From positions 7,516-71,515 of the forward strand of contig CAMYOG010000037.1 of the NCBI GenBank assembly GCA_947259925.1: a DNA stretch of 64,000 nucleotides, written 5' to 3'. A program made the translations under genes and the position numbers. This DNA is from Thermoanaerobaculia bacterium (GTDB lineage: Bacteria; Acidobacteriota; Thermoanaerobaculia; Multivoradales; JAHEKO01). This document shows, one piece after another, positions 55,478 through 64,000 of the stretch (positions are counted from its first letter, which is position 1; each line of letters opens with the position of its first letter). Under the pieces are notes generated by a model. It was not told the origin of the DNA. It did not search any database and worked only from the letters and a program-made list of their open reading frames with translations.

Positions 55478-57373
55478 CTAGCGCTTCAGCACCGGAAGCC
55501 GGACCCGCGACGGATGCTCGGCCGAGTGGTGGATCGTGTTGTTCGCCACCACGCCCTCCGACTCGTCGTAGTTGTTGCCGCCGGTGTTCAGGTTGCGGGC
55601 GAAGCGCGGGAAGTTGCTGCTCGAGACCTCGACCCGGATCCGGTGGCCCTTCTCGAAGTAGTTGCTGGTCGCGAGTGAGCTCATCTCGAGCTCGTAGACC
55701 TCGCCCGGCTCCATCATCACCTGCTGGTCGTAGCCCTCGCGATAGCGAGCGCGCTGGATCGTCTCGTCGAGGTTGTAGGCGGTGCCGTCCGGATGGAGGT
55801 CGATCAGCTTGACGGTGAAATCGGTGTCCTTGGCGTCGGACGAGACGTACAGGGTGACGTCGATGAAGCCGGTGACCTCAATCCCCTCTTCGAGCGGCTC
55901 GCTGGTGTAGACCAGGACGTCGTGGCGCGCTTCGACGGCACGCTGATCGAACGCTCCGGGCTTGACGGTGCCGCCGGTGCAACAGACGCCACCGCCGAGT
56001 GACGGCACCGGGTTCATCGGGTCGTACGAAAAGCTGTCGCTGGCCGCCCCGCCACCCGGCTCACCGACCAGGCGGCCGTCGCCGAACAGGCTGTTGGCGG
56101 CGCCGTCGCTGTCCAGGTAGAGCGTTTTGACCTCCACCCCCTCGGGCGGCCAGGTGCCGGCACCCTGCCACTCGTTCGAGCCCATCGTGTAGTACCGGAC
56201 CCTGGGATTCTCGGCCGCGAAATCGTTGTCCTCGTCCTTGAGCCGGTTGTCGAACCAGTCGAAGATCAGCTCGTAGTACTCGTAGCGCGCATCGCCCATC
56301 GAGCGCTCACCCACGATCGTTTCCTCCTTGGCGCGGAAGAAGGAGCAGTGGGGCACCGGCGCGATCATCACGTACTGATTCTCGGCCGCCTCGGCGTCGG
56401 TGGCGTTCTTGCGCGCGATGTTGAAGAGCTCGAGGTTGGGGCTGATCGCGACGTCGTACCAGGAGTTGAGCCACAGGCTCGGTACCCCCCACGGCTCGTT
56501 GTCGTGGTAGAGGCCACCCTGGTACCACTCCGGATCGTCCGGGGCGCGCTTGACGAACTCCGAGTACATCCCCTTCGGTCCGTCGACGTTCTCGATCAGC
56601 TCCTCGAGCGGCAGGTGGCGGATCTTCTTCTCCCATTCGACGTCCGGCATGTCGGGCGCCAGGTCGAAGTACTTGCCGAGGCGCTCCATGTCTTCCTGGG
56701 AGATGTTGTCCGGGAAGCTGGGACGCTGGGTGTTCTGCACGCCGTAGAGCCAGACCGCGAACAGCATCTGGAAGACGCCGCCCCGGTACCAGTTGCCTTG
56801 CTCGTAGAACCGTCCGACCCGGCCGATGCCCGCTCCCGAGGCCATCGGCACCATCGCCGCGTGCGCCGGATGGTCCATCGCCGCCAGCGCCAGCTGCCAC
56901 TCCGCCGACGACGAGCAGCCGATCGTGCCGACCTTGCCGTTCGACCACTCCTGCTCGGCGATCCAGGTCAGCGCGTCGTAGCCATCGGTGCGCGGAAAGC
57001 CAAGAATCTCCCACTCGCCCTGTGAGAAGTACTTGCCGCGCTCGTTCTGGATGACGAAGGCGTAGCCCTTCTCCATCGCCCGGCTGACCCACTCGAGGCG
57101 GCTCCTGCTCAGCTTGCTGAAGTTGTACGGCGTCCGCCAGAAGATGGTCGGCAGCGGGCCGTCGATGCCCTTCGGACGATAGACGTCCGTCGCCAGCCGC
57201 ACGCCGTCGCGCATCGGCACCATGATTTTCTGCTCGACCGCGGCGGAGTCCGCGACCTTCGCCTCCAGCTTGGCGCGGCGCGGATCCTCGTCGGCGAGGG
57301 CGGCGTTGCCGACGAGCGAGACGACGATGAGACCGAGAACGGATCGGTGGCGCAAGACAGACATCACGGGCAT
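55478..57373 (-). CDS. Secreted CocE/NonD-family hydrolase (X-Pro dipeptidyl-peptidase type)
   Basis: 631 residues. Signal peptide about 9-27 ending ALA. S15 hydrolase fold: the nucleophile S154 lies in GCSSSAEW (usual GxSYxG; here the following residues differ). Later GSDA- and HPxHSS-like sites (for example HPSRVRLP near the end) and the C-terminal jelly-roll domain (GFIDVTLYVSSDAKDTDFTV; KGHRIRVEVSSSNFPRF) of X-Pro dipeptidyl peptidases and cocaine esterase. Two in-frame ATG codons (57373, 57364). Cleaves acyl or peptidyl ester/amide bonds; substrate unknown. Placed between two kinases. Confidence 0.85.
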   Translation of the reverse strand: MPVMSVLRHRSVLGLIVVSLVGNAALADEDPRRAKLEAKVADSAAVEQKIMVPMRDGVRLATDVYRPKGIDGPLPTIFWRTPYNFSKLSRSRLEWVSRAMEKGYAFVIQNERGKYFSQGEWEILGFPRTDGYDALTWIAEQEWSNGKVGTIGCSSSAEWQLALAAMDHPAHAAMVPMASGAGIGRVGRFYEQGNWYRGGVFQMLFAVWLYGVQNTQRPSFPDNISQEDMERLGKYFDLAPDMPDVEWEKKIRHLPLEELIENVDGPKGMYSEFVKRAPDDPEWYQGGLYHDNEPWGVPSLWLNSWYDVAISPNLELFNIARKNATDAEAAENQYVMIAPVPHCSFFRAKEETIVGERSMGDARYEYYELIFDWFDNRLKDEDNDFAAENPRVRYYTMGSNEWQGAGTWPPEGVEVKTLYLDSDGAANSLFGDGRLVGEPGGGAASDSFSYDPMNPVPSLGGGVCCTGGTVKPGAFDQRAVEARHDVLVYTSEPLEEGIEVTGFIDVTLYVSSDAKDTDFTVKLIDLHPDGTAYNLDETIQRARYREGYDQQVMMEPGEVYELEMSSLATSNYFEKGHRIRVEVSSSNFPRFARNLNTGGNNYDESEGVVANNTIHHSAEHPSRVRLPVLKR

Positions 57374-57408
57374 CCTCCCAGCGGAGCGGCGATTCTAGCC
57401 CGCTCCGC

Positions 57409-60339
57409 TCACGATCCGTCGAGCGGCCCCAGGTAGCGATCGAACCAGTCGAGGGTCTCGCGAATCACCGCGTTCCAGTCGTACGGCAGATGTCCGCCCG
57501 CGAGCACCGCGTGCCGCTTGTGCTCGCTGGGCGACCCGAGCAGATCGAGCATCGGCAGCTGCGCCGTCTCCACCGGAATCCCGTAGTCGCTCTCGCCGTT
57601 CACCATCAGCACGGGAGCGGTCACGCGCGGCGCGTAGTTGATCGGGTGCACCTCGGGCGGCTCGGCCAGCATGTGGCCATCGTCGAAGCCGCCGGCCAGG
57701 TAGACGACCGCCTTGAAGCGGGTCTCGATGGCGGTGAACACCGGGCCGTACTCGGCGCCGAAGCTGAGGCCCACGAACCCGAGGTTCTCCGACTGGAGAT
57801 CGTCGCGGGTCTCGACATAGTCGACGGCGCGCTGGAGGTCGTTCACCCGGTGCACGAAGCGATCCCGCAAGGCGCGGCCTTGCAGACCCCCGCGTTGCTC
57901 TCCTCCACCGCGCTCGAGCATCCCTTCGTAGACCGGCAAGACCAGCGCCCGGCCGCTGCGCGGCACGAAGAGGATCGGGTCGGAGTGCATGTCGTCGATC
58001 GACCCGAGCCAGTTCGCGCCGCTGTGGGGTACGTAGAGCACCGTCTGGTACGGCGGCGACGTCTTGCGGGGCAGAAACAGGTGAGCGAGAACGCGCTCGC
58101 CGCCGTAGGCCGCAGTGAAGCTCACCGTTTCGCGGCGCCAATCGGGATTCGAGTCGTCGGACGACTCGAGCCGCGCCTCGAGAGGCTGCGGATCGTAGTC
58201 GAAGTACGAGCGGTAGAACTCGAAGACGTCGTCGGGCACCGGATCGTCGTTCCGGAAATCGTGCCGGAAGATGCCGACCTCGGCCATCAGCCCGGAAGGC
58301 GTCGGCTCGTCGGAGGTCGCCAGGCGAAATCCCATGTCGGGCTGGCGCTCGAACGGATCGCGCGCCAGGTTGTTGGTGAAGACGTACGACGGATCGACCC
58401 AAGATCCACCGAGGATGTAGCGCTGATTCCCCGGCGCCCGGTTCCAGCACCACTCGGCCACGTTGCCCGCGAGGTCGCTGTGCCCGTAGCGGCCGACGCC
58501 TTCGAAGCTACCGACCGGCGCCAGCGCCTCGCCTTCGAGATTGCTCATCACCAGGAGCTCGCCGCGCATCGACCAGGGTACACCGCGCCGCCACTGGTAG
58601 AAGCTCGGCAGGCTCTTACCGGCGAATGCCGCGTAGGCGGCTGCTTCGTACCAGCTCACGCCGCCGACCGGATGGTCGCCCTCCCCCTCGGGATGGCGCC
58701 CCAACGACCAGGTGGTCGGCCCCGGGCGGCCGGTCGAGTCGACGAGCAGGCTCATCGCCTCCTCCCTGTCGATCCGCTCCCCCTGACGCTCGAACGGCTC
58801 GGTCCAGTAGCTCGGCTCGCGGTAGCCGCCGGCGTCGACGAACTCCTGGAACTCCCGGTTCGTGACCTCGTGTCGATCGAGCCAGAAGCCTGGAACCGCG
58901 ACCGGCTCTTCGACCCCGAGCGTGTACTCACCCTCGGGCACCCAGATCGTCCCCTCGGGGGCGGCCCCATCCGGGGTCAGATGGAAGACGTGGCGCGGGT
59001 ACTCGACCTCGGCCCCCACCTCGAGCGCGTCGTAACCCGGCTTCTCGAACCGGAGACGCAGGTACGTTCCCGGTAGCCGCGCCTTCTCCATGGGAGAGAT
59101 GCCGAGCCTGTGCCACTCCCCCGCCGGCTCTCGGTAGTCCTTGTAGAAGACCTCGGCTTGCGGTGGCTCGGTGATGATCGTTACGTGATTCGAGGCCCGG
59201 TCCATCAGGGCCCCGAGCCGTGGGTCGTCGGGGAGCGCCCGCTCGGCTTCGGTCGCGAGCAGATAACCCTCGTAGATCCGATGCTCGTCCAGGAGCCGCT
59301 CGATCTCCGGCAACGTTTCGTTGCGCAGCCGCGCCAGCCGCTGTTGCCGAGTCAGCAACCAGAGCGCGGTCGCCAGCAACAAGACGACCAGCGCCGCGGC
59401 CGGAATCAAAATCCGCTTCTTGAGCCGGCGCTCTCGCGCCAAGGCGTCGGCGCCGGCCGGCTGCACGTGCTTCTGAAGCTCCTCGGCCACCTCGACAGCC
59501 GAAGCGAACCGGGCCTCCGGATCCTTGCTCAAGCAACGCAGCACCAGCGCCTCGACCGACTTCGGCAGCTCACCCCGCAGGCGCTTCGGAGACTCGGGCT
59601 CGGACGAGAGGATCGCGGCCTGCAGCGCCGCCATCGATTCCCCGGCGAACGGCCGGCTGCCGGTCAGCATCTCGTAGAAGACCGCACCGAGCGCGAAGAC
59701 GTCGGCCCGTGCACCCACCGACTTGCCCTCCACCTGTTCGGGAGCCATGTAGGCCGGGGTTCCGAGAACCCGGCCCACCTGGGTCATCAGGGCCGTGGGC
59801 AGATCCGATTCCTCCGGCGAGCCGCTCATCTCCTCGCGCAGCTTGGCGAGGCCGAAGTCGAGGATCTTGAGCCGCCCGTCCGCGCTGATCATGAGGTTGG
59901 CCGGCTTGAGGTCGCGGTGGATCACCCCACGACCGTGAGCGGCGGCCATGCCGCTGGTCAGCTGAGAAGCCAGCTCGTAGAACCGCTCGAGAGGCAGACC
60001 CCCGTCGGGAATCAGCTCCTCGAGTCGCTGGCCATCGACCAGCTCCATGGTCAGGAAGTGAATCGTCTCGGGCTCGTCGTCACCGGCGGCGGGCCCGGGC
60101 GCCTCCTCCAGGGAGTGGATCGTGATGATGTTCGGATGGTCGAGCGCGGCGATCGCCTCCGCCTCGAGCTGGAAGCGCTGCCGTCGCTCCTCGTCGCCGG
60201 CGAGCTCGGGCGGCAGGATCTTCAACGCCACCCGACGCTTCAGATGGGTATCGGTCGCCGCGTAGACCTCCCCCATCGCGCCGGCGCCGAGGCGCTCCAG
60301 GTCTGCGTAATGGCCGAGGCTCGACCTTTCCAGGCTCAC
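57409..60339 (-). CDS. Fusion: Ser/Thr kinase, PEGA-like, FGE-sulfatase and alpha/beta hydrolase domains
   Basis: 976 residues from a GTG at 60339. Kinase about 8-285 (LGAGAMGEVYAATD, K in VALKILP, HRDLKPANLM, DFGLAKL, GTPAYMAPEQVEG); membrane helix near 330-350; then a PEGA-like beta region (IITEPPQAEVFYKDY; LRLRFEKPGYDALEV); FGE/SUMF1-like formylglycine-generating-enzyme fold about 475-690 (WVPEGEYTLGVEE, LDRHEVTNREFQEFVDAGGY, HPVGGVSWYEAAAYAAFAGK, GGSWVDPSYVF); and a C-terminal alpha/beta hydrolase with nucleophile in GLSFGAEY, D in NGESDYG, H in GGHLPYDW. All four parts seem complete. Such kinase-FGE fusions are known in Acidobacteriota; the hydrolase addition makes it a single-chain sensor-enzyme. 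The copper-binding cysteines of true FGE are not evident, so that domain may be a binding module. Confidence 0.85.
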   Translation of the reverse strand: MSLERSSLGHYADLERLGAGAMGEVYAATDTHLKRRVALKILPPELAGDEERRQRFQLEAEAIAALDHPNIITIHSLEEAPGPAAGDDEPETIHFLTMELVDGQRLEELIPDGGLPLERFYELASQLTSGMAAAHGRGVIHRDLKPANLMISADGRLKILDFGLAKLREEMSGSPEESDLPTALMTQVGRVLGTPAYMAPEQVEGKSVGARADVFALGAVFYEMLTGSRPFAGESMAALQAAILSSEPESPKRLRGELPKSVEALVLRCLSKDPEARFASAVEVAEELQKHVQPAGADALARERRLKKRILIPAAALVVLLLATALWLLTRQQRLARLRNETLPEIERLLDEHRIYEGYLLATEAERALPDDPRLGALMDRASNHVTIITEPPQAEVFYKDYREPAGEWHRLGISPMEKARLPGTYLRLRFEKPGYDALEVGAEVEYPRHVFHLTPDGAAPEGTIWVPEGEYTLGVEEPVAVPGFWLDRHEVTNREFQEFVDAGGYREPSYWTEPFERQGERIDREEAMSLLVDSTGRPGPTTWSLGRHPEGEGDHPVGGVSWYEAAAYAAFAGKSLPSFYQWRRGVPWSMRGELLVMSNLEGEALAPVGSFEGVGRYGHSDLAGNVAEWCWNRAPGNQRYILGGSWVDPSYVFTNNLARDPFERQPDMGFRLATSDEPTPSGLMAEVGIFRHDFRNDDPVPDDVFEFYRSYFDYDPQPLEARLESSDDSNPDWRRETVSFTAAYGGERVLAHLFLPRKTSPPYQTVLYVPHSGANWLGSIDDMHSDPILFVPRSGRALVLPVYEGMLERGGGEQRGGLQGRALRDRFVHRVNDLQRAVDYVETRDDLQSENLGFVGLSFGAEYGPVFTAIETRFKAVVYLAGGFDDGHMLAEPPEVHPINYAPRVTAPVLMVNGESDYGIPVETAQLPMLDLLGSPSEHKRHAVLAGGHLPYDWNAVIRETLDWFDRYLGPLDGS

Positions 60340-60402
60340 GGTCGGACCGATTCTAGACGGTGGGCGGCACACGGACAGCCCGAGACGGGACAGAATGGCC
60401 GG

Positions 60403-61323
60403 ATGGTGGACTGGCCCAGAGTCGCGGTCGTCGGCCCGGGCGCGGTCGGCAGCTTCTTCGGCGGCATGCTCGCCCGTGCTGGAGCTCCGGTCGCATTCGT
60501 CGGGCGGCCGGGGTCGACCAACCCCCATCTCGAATCGGTACGCACGCGGGGCCTGGCCTTCGATGGCGTCGCGATCCAGGAGACGATCCCGATCGAGGTC
60601 GCGGAGCCCTCGGAAGCCCTCGAGGGCGCCGAGCTCGTGCTGTTCGGCGTCAAGACCCCCGATACCGAGAGCGCGGCCGAGGGCATCCGCCCCCATCTCG
60701 CTCCCGGCGCCGTCGTGCTGAGCCTCCAGAACGGCATCGACAACGTCGAGCGCATGCGGACGGTCGGCGTCGAGGCGATCGCCGCGGTGGTCATCGTCGC
60801 CGCCGCCATCGAGACGCCGGGCACGCTTCGCCATCGTGGTCGCGGCGACCTGGTCATCGGCGATCCGGAGCGGCCGGAAGAGGCGCGCTGGATCTCCGAG
60901 CTCTTCGAGCGGGCCGGGGTCCCGTGCGAGGTCTCCGACGCGATCCGACGGGAGCTCTGGTTCAAACTGATCATCAACTCGATGGCCAACGCCACCAGCG
61001 CCCTGACCCGCGCCAGCTACCGCCGTCTGACCGAGTTCGAGCCGACCTGGCGCATCGCGCTGGCGGTCGCGCGCGAGGCGGTCGCGGTCGCGCGCGTCGA
61101 GGGGATCGAGCTCGATCCCGAGGAGCTGATCGCCCGGGGTGCGGCGATCATCCAGGGCGTCGGCGAGGCGACCTCGTCGACCGAGCAGGACATCGCCCGC
61201 GGCCGGCACACCGAGATCGACGCCCTCAACGGCTACATCGCCCGGCGAGGCGCCGAGCTCGACGTCCCTACGCCGACCAACGAGATCCTCTGGGCGCTGG
61301 TCAAGCTGCGCGAGGAGCGCTAG
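60403..61323 (+). CDS. 2-dehydropantoate 2-reductase-like protein (PanE/ApbA family)
   Basis: 306 residues. NADPH-binding Rossmann motif VAVVGPGAVGSFFGG, LFGVKTPDTESA (the substrate-side lysine region), SLQNGIDNVE, and in the C-terminal helical domain RRELWFKLIINSMANATSAL with the family's conserved K-x-x-x-N and DIARGRHTEIDALNG. In coenzyme A synthesis PanE reduces ketopantoate to pantoate; several paralogues with other 2-keto acid substrates exist, so the exact substrate is not certain. Start ATG 60403 in the 63-nt divergent intergenic with the kinase-FGE gene. Confidence 0.8.
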   Translation: MVDWPRVAVVGPGAVGSFFGGMLARAGAPVAFVGRPGSTNPHLESVRTRGLAFDGVAIQETIPIEVAEPSEALEGAELVLFGVKTPDTESAAEGIRPHLAPGAVVLSLQNGIDNVERMRTVGVEAIAAVVIVAAAIETPGTLRHRGRGDLVIGDPERPEEARWISELFERAGVPCEVSDAIRRELWFKLIINSMANATSALTRASYRRLTEFEPTWRIALAVAREAVAVARVEGIELDPEELIARGAAIIQGVGEATSSTEQDIARGRHTEIDALNGYIARRGAELDVPTPTNEILWALVKLREER

Positions 61324-61383
61324 CTCTAGACGATCGGTATTATTCCCCGTTCCGGAACGCCCGGAATCTCCAGGAGGAATCGG

Positions 61384-62709
61384 ATGTACGTAACCGCTCT
61401 ACTCGCCCTGATCGCAGCTCTTCTCTTCGCCCCGGCAACCGCCGGCGGCGCGAGTCTCGAGGAGGCCGTCGCGGCCGACTACGACCGCTACCTGGAGGAC
61501 CTGTTCGTCCACTTCCACCGCAATCCCGAGCTGTCGTTCCGCGAGCATCAGACCGCCGCCCGGATGTCCGAGGAGCTCGAGGCGCTGGGCGTCGAGGTCA
61601 TCGAGGGCGTCGGCGGCACCGGTGTGGTCGGCATGCTGAGCAACGGCGACGGCCCGCTCGTCCTGGTGCGCGCCGACATGGACGGGCTGCCGATCGAGGA
61701 GGACTCGGGCTTGAGCTACGCCTCGACCGCGACCCAGGTCGACATCACCGGCGAGGAGAGGCCGGTCATGCACGCCTGCGGACACGACGTCCACATCACC
61801 TCGCTGGTCGGCACCGCGCGGCGGCTGGTACGGATGAAGGACGCCTGGTCCGGCACCGTCATGTTCGTCGTCCAGCCGGCCGAGGAGCGGATCGGTGGCG
61901 CCAAGGCGATGCTCGAGGACGGCCTCTACGAGCGCTTCGGCGTGCCCGACTACGCACTCGCCTTCCACGTCTCGGCGGGCGCGCCGGCGGGCAAGATCAT
62001 GGCGCGCGAGGGACTGCTCTACTCGTCCTCGGACAGCGTCGACATCACCGTCTACGGCGTCGGTGCTCACGGCGCCTCTCCCCACAAGGGGAAAGACCCG
62101 ATCTACATCGCCTCGCGCATCGTGGTCGCGCTGCAGGGCCTGGTCAGCCGCGAGCTGTCGCCGCTCGAGCCGGGCGTGGTGACCGTCGGCTCGTTCCACG
62201 CCGGCTTCAAGCACAACATCATCCCCGACCAGGCGAAGCTCGAGCTGACCGTACGCGCCGACACTGAGGCGACACGCGCCAAGCTGCTGACGGGCATCGA
62301 GCGCACGGTCGAGGGGGTAGCGCGCAGCGCGGGTCTGCCCGAGGACATGCTCCCCAAGGTGGACCTGTCGATCGAAGCGACGCCGACAACGTCGAACGAT
62401 GAAGCCCTCGCCCGTCGAATCAGGGCGGCGTTCGAGCGTGAGCTCGGCGCCGACGCCCTCTACGACAAGCCGCGCGAGGGGATGGGGGCCGAGGACTTCG
62501 CCTACTTCGTCCAGACCCCTCACAAGGTGCCCGGCTTCTACTTCAGCGTCGGCGGTACGGCACAGGCCGAGCTCGACGCCGAAGCCGAGGGTGGACCCTC
62601 GGTGCCATCCCACCACTCGCCGTTCTTCAAGATCGAGCCGCGGCCCGCCGTCACCGCGGGCACGCAGGCGATGACCGTGGCGGTGCTGGAGCTGCTCGGG
62701 ACGTCCTAG
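61384..62709 (+). CDS. Secreted M20 amidohydrolase (peptidase family, D subfamily)
   Basis: 441 residues. Signal peptide 1-24. Metal site: RADMDGLPIEE, HACGHDVH, PAEERIGGA with catalytic Glu, and HVSAGAP for the third ligand; ASSFHAGFKHN- type dimerisation region (GSFHAGFKHNIIPD) in the lid domain. Family includes amidohydrolases that split N-acyl amino acids, indole-acetyl-amino acids and hippurate. AGGAGG at 61372-61377 lies 6 nt before ATG 61384. A periplasmic N-acyl amino acid hydrolase fits the scavenging gene set. Confidence 0.9.
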   Translation: MYVTALLALIAALLFAPATAGGASLEEAVAADYDRYLEDLFVHFHRNPELSFREHQTAARMSEELEALGVEVIEGVGGTGVVGMLSNGDGPLVLVRADMDGLPIEEDSGLSYASTATQVDITGEERPVMHACGHDVHITSLVGTARRLVRMKDAWSGTVMFVVQPAEERIGGAKAMLEDGLYERFGVPDYALAFHVSAGAPAGKIMAREGLLYSSSDSVDITVYGVGAHGASPHKGKDPIYIASRIVVALQGLVSRELSPLEPGVVTVGSFHAGFKHNIIPDQAKLELTVRADTEATRAKLLTGIERTVEGVARSAGLPEDMLPKVDLSIEATPTTSNDEALARRIRAAFERELGADALYDKPREGMGAEDFAYFVQTPHKVPGFYFSVGGTAQAELDAEAEGGPSVPSHHSPFFKIEPRPAVTAGTQAMTVAVLELLGTS

Positions 62710-62718
62710 GAAGGCCGG

Positions 62719-64000
62719 CTACGCGCCACCGTCGGGCACCGGGACGCATTCGATGTTGCGGACCCTCCCGACACCCAGGCGGATCGTTGAAACCTCTCCC
62801 TCCGCGCTCCAGTCGACCTGCACCGTCAGGCCGTCGAGCTCGAAGGTGTCGACGGTGGTCGGCGTGAGCGGCTGCTCGGGCTGGTTCTTGTGCGGATTCT
62901 GGTGGGTGAGTCGGACGCCTGTCCCTTCCGGCGTGAGCCGGATCGTGCTCATCAGCTCGTCGCAGCGGTAGGCACCGGCCAACCGGGCGACGCTCTCGGC
63001 CGCCGGCTCGACCAGCTCGACCCGCTCGTAGAGCTCGCCCTCCGGATCGTCGCCAAAGAAGAAGGTGGCCCCGGTGTCGGTGAACACGACCTCGAACGAG
63101 CTCCTGCGGGTCTCGCCGCCGAAGCGAGTCGCGCCCAGCGGTCGGACCTCGTAACGCGAGCGGCTCGAGAAGACCACCGCCAGACCCTCGCCTTCACGCT
63201 CGACCCGGACCACGCCGAGCCGGCCCTCGGGCCGGTAGCCGCCGACGAACGAGTCGAGCTCTGCAGCCGACAGCGCGACGGCCGCCGGCTCGTCCGCCGC
63301 CTGGGTCGCCGCCGCCTCCTCCTCGGCGAGATGCTCGGCGAGATAGAGATCCGCGACCTTCTGGGCCAGTCGCGAGGGACTGGCGTCTCCCCGGTTACAC
63401 AGGCAGATCACCGACAGACGCTGATCGGGAAAACGGATCAGCTGCGCGCGGTAGCCGACGAACGCCCCACCGTGCGAGACCTTGCGCAGCCCACGGTAGT
63501 CGGTGACCACCAGCCCCGAGGCGTAGTCGATCTCCTCGCCGTCGGTGAGCACCCCCCGCTCGTGCATCCGCTCGAGCGTCGACGCGCTCCCCGCCTTCGG
63601 CTGGTAGAAGTTGGCGTCCCAGCGCGCCAGGTCCTCGACGCTGGTGAAGACGCCGCCGTCACCGATCATCTCGAGCGTGGTCAGATCGATTTCGAAGCCA
63701 CCGTCGTCGGTCGGCGAGTAGCCGATCGCGCGCTGGGGCACGATCTCGCGATGATCGTCGTGGAAGTGGGTCTGGCGCATCTCGAGCGGGCGGAAGATCC
63801 GCTCGCCCGCGAACTTCCGGAGCGTCTTGCCGGTCACCCGCAAGACGATCTGGCCGAGCAGGAAGTAGCCGGAGTTGCTGTAGAGGTGCTCGGCCCCGGG
63901 AGTGAAGTTGAGCTCCCTCTGGCGCGTCAGTAGATCGAGCACCTCGGCGTCGGTGTAGTAGTCCTCATCACGGACTCCCGACAGATAGCCGAGCGCCAGG
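62719..64000 (-). CDS. Serine hydrolase, class C beta-lactamase-like, partial
   Basis: The frame is open at the right edge; the N-terminal part with the S-x-x-K nucleophile motif is not in the window. The visible 427 codons start in LALGYLSGVRDEDYY and contain the second motif YSNSGY (Y-x-N), DLARWDANFYQP, VSHGGAFVGYRAQLIRFP and SVICLCNRGDASPSRLAQKV. The C-terminal 170 residues form two lipocalin-like beta domains (FVGGYRPEGRLGVVRVER; AGAYRCDELMSTIRL) found in beta-lactamase-related secreted esterases and D-aminopeptidases. Convergent with the M20 gene. Confidence 0.8.
   Translation of the reverse strand, partial: LALGYLSGVRDEDYYTDAEVLDLLTRQRELNFTPGAEHLYSNSGYFLLGQIVLRVTGKTLRKFAGERIFRPLEMRQTHFHDDHREIVPQRAIGYSPTDDGGFEIDLTTLEMIGDGGVFTSVEDLARWDANFYQPKAGSASTLERMHERGVLTDGEEIDYASGLVVTDYRGLRKVSHGGAFVGYRAQLIRFPDQRLSVICLCNRGDASPSRLAQKVADLYLAEHLAEEEAAATQAADEPAAVALSAAELDSFVGGYRPEGRLGVVRVEREGEGLAVVFSSRSRYEVRPLGATRFGGETRRSSFEVVFTDTGATFFFGDDPEGELYERVELVEPAAESVARLAGAYRCDELMSTIRLTPEGTGVRLTHQNPHKNQPEQPLTPTTVDTFELDGLTVQVDWSAEGEVSTIRLGVGRVRNIECVPVPDGGA

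Noticed and set aside
57490..59076. A 528-codon plus-strand frame
   Set aside because: Antisense to the kinase-FGE-hydrolase gene; no motifs.

Overview
The window is 64 kb of GC-rich, densely coded bacterial chromosome. The gene repertoire is what one sees in Acidobacteriota, possibly the Thermoanaerobaculia-type lineages: three large Ser/Thr kinases with TPR, TolB-like or enzyme domains, a tricorn-like protease, sortilin-type beta-propellers, many secreted peptidases, and a Gram-negative envelope with a phosphate porin. That assignment is an inference from gene content; there is no rRNA, no complete tRNA and no CRISPR array here.

Layout. (1) 1-1164: a secreted lectin-like/LolA-like protein cut by the window edge, divergent from (2) 1353-8601, a very tight eight-gene operon: a small membrane protein, a 51-residue membrane peptide, a ferric-reductase/Rieske fusion, an OlsB-type N-acyltransferase, a PlsC-type acyltransferase, a DinB-fold protein, an alpha/beta-hydrolase + DedA + ATP-grasp fusion, and a DoxX-like protein. 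Six of seven junctions overlap or are separated by at most 3 nt. I read it as a candidate membrane aminolipid synthesis and export system; it is the most interesting locus in the window. (3) 8759-10827: a cis-3-hydroxyproline-dehydratase-like enolase-superfamily enzyme and a secreted metallo-beta-lactamase-fold protein. (4) 10855-17240: a kinase-TPR protein, a tricorn-like protease, and a small scar with broken hicA, hicB and mobC relics. (5) 17283-28364: a complete phosphate-starvation cluster on the minus strand, pstS-pstC-pstA-pstB-phoU-porin-phoB-phoR, with a hairpin after pstS and two Pho-box-like sites in opposite orientation upstream. (6) 28537-29845: mobile debris (IS110 transposase C-terminus, serine-recombinase C-terminus, a tRNA 3'-end-like site). 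(7) 29846-38653: TSUP permease, DUF2277, a secreted repeat/FN3 protein, a subtilase, a thiolase, a YcaQ-type winged-helix protein and a YcxB-like protein. (8) 38671-46569: a secreted protein, an ArsR regulator with a palindromic operator on its own start codon and two SRPBCC genes, a helical protein, a sortilin-like propeller and a small ORF. (9) 46571-64000: PEP carboxylase, M1 aminopeptidase lipoprotein, kinase-TPR, CocE-type hydrolase, a kinase-FGE-hydrolase fusion, ketopantoate-reductase-like protein, M20 amidohydrolase and a class C beta-lactamase-like hydrolase cut by the right edge.

Working together: the Pho cluster gives outer-membrane uptake (porin), periplasmic capture (PstS), transport (PstCAB), signalling (PhoU/PhoR) and transcription control (PhoB). 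The three kinases sit beside secreted hydrolases, consistent with an organism living on proteins and peptides and wiring this to Ser/Thr phosphorylation. The accessory scars show past plasmid or transposon traffic.
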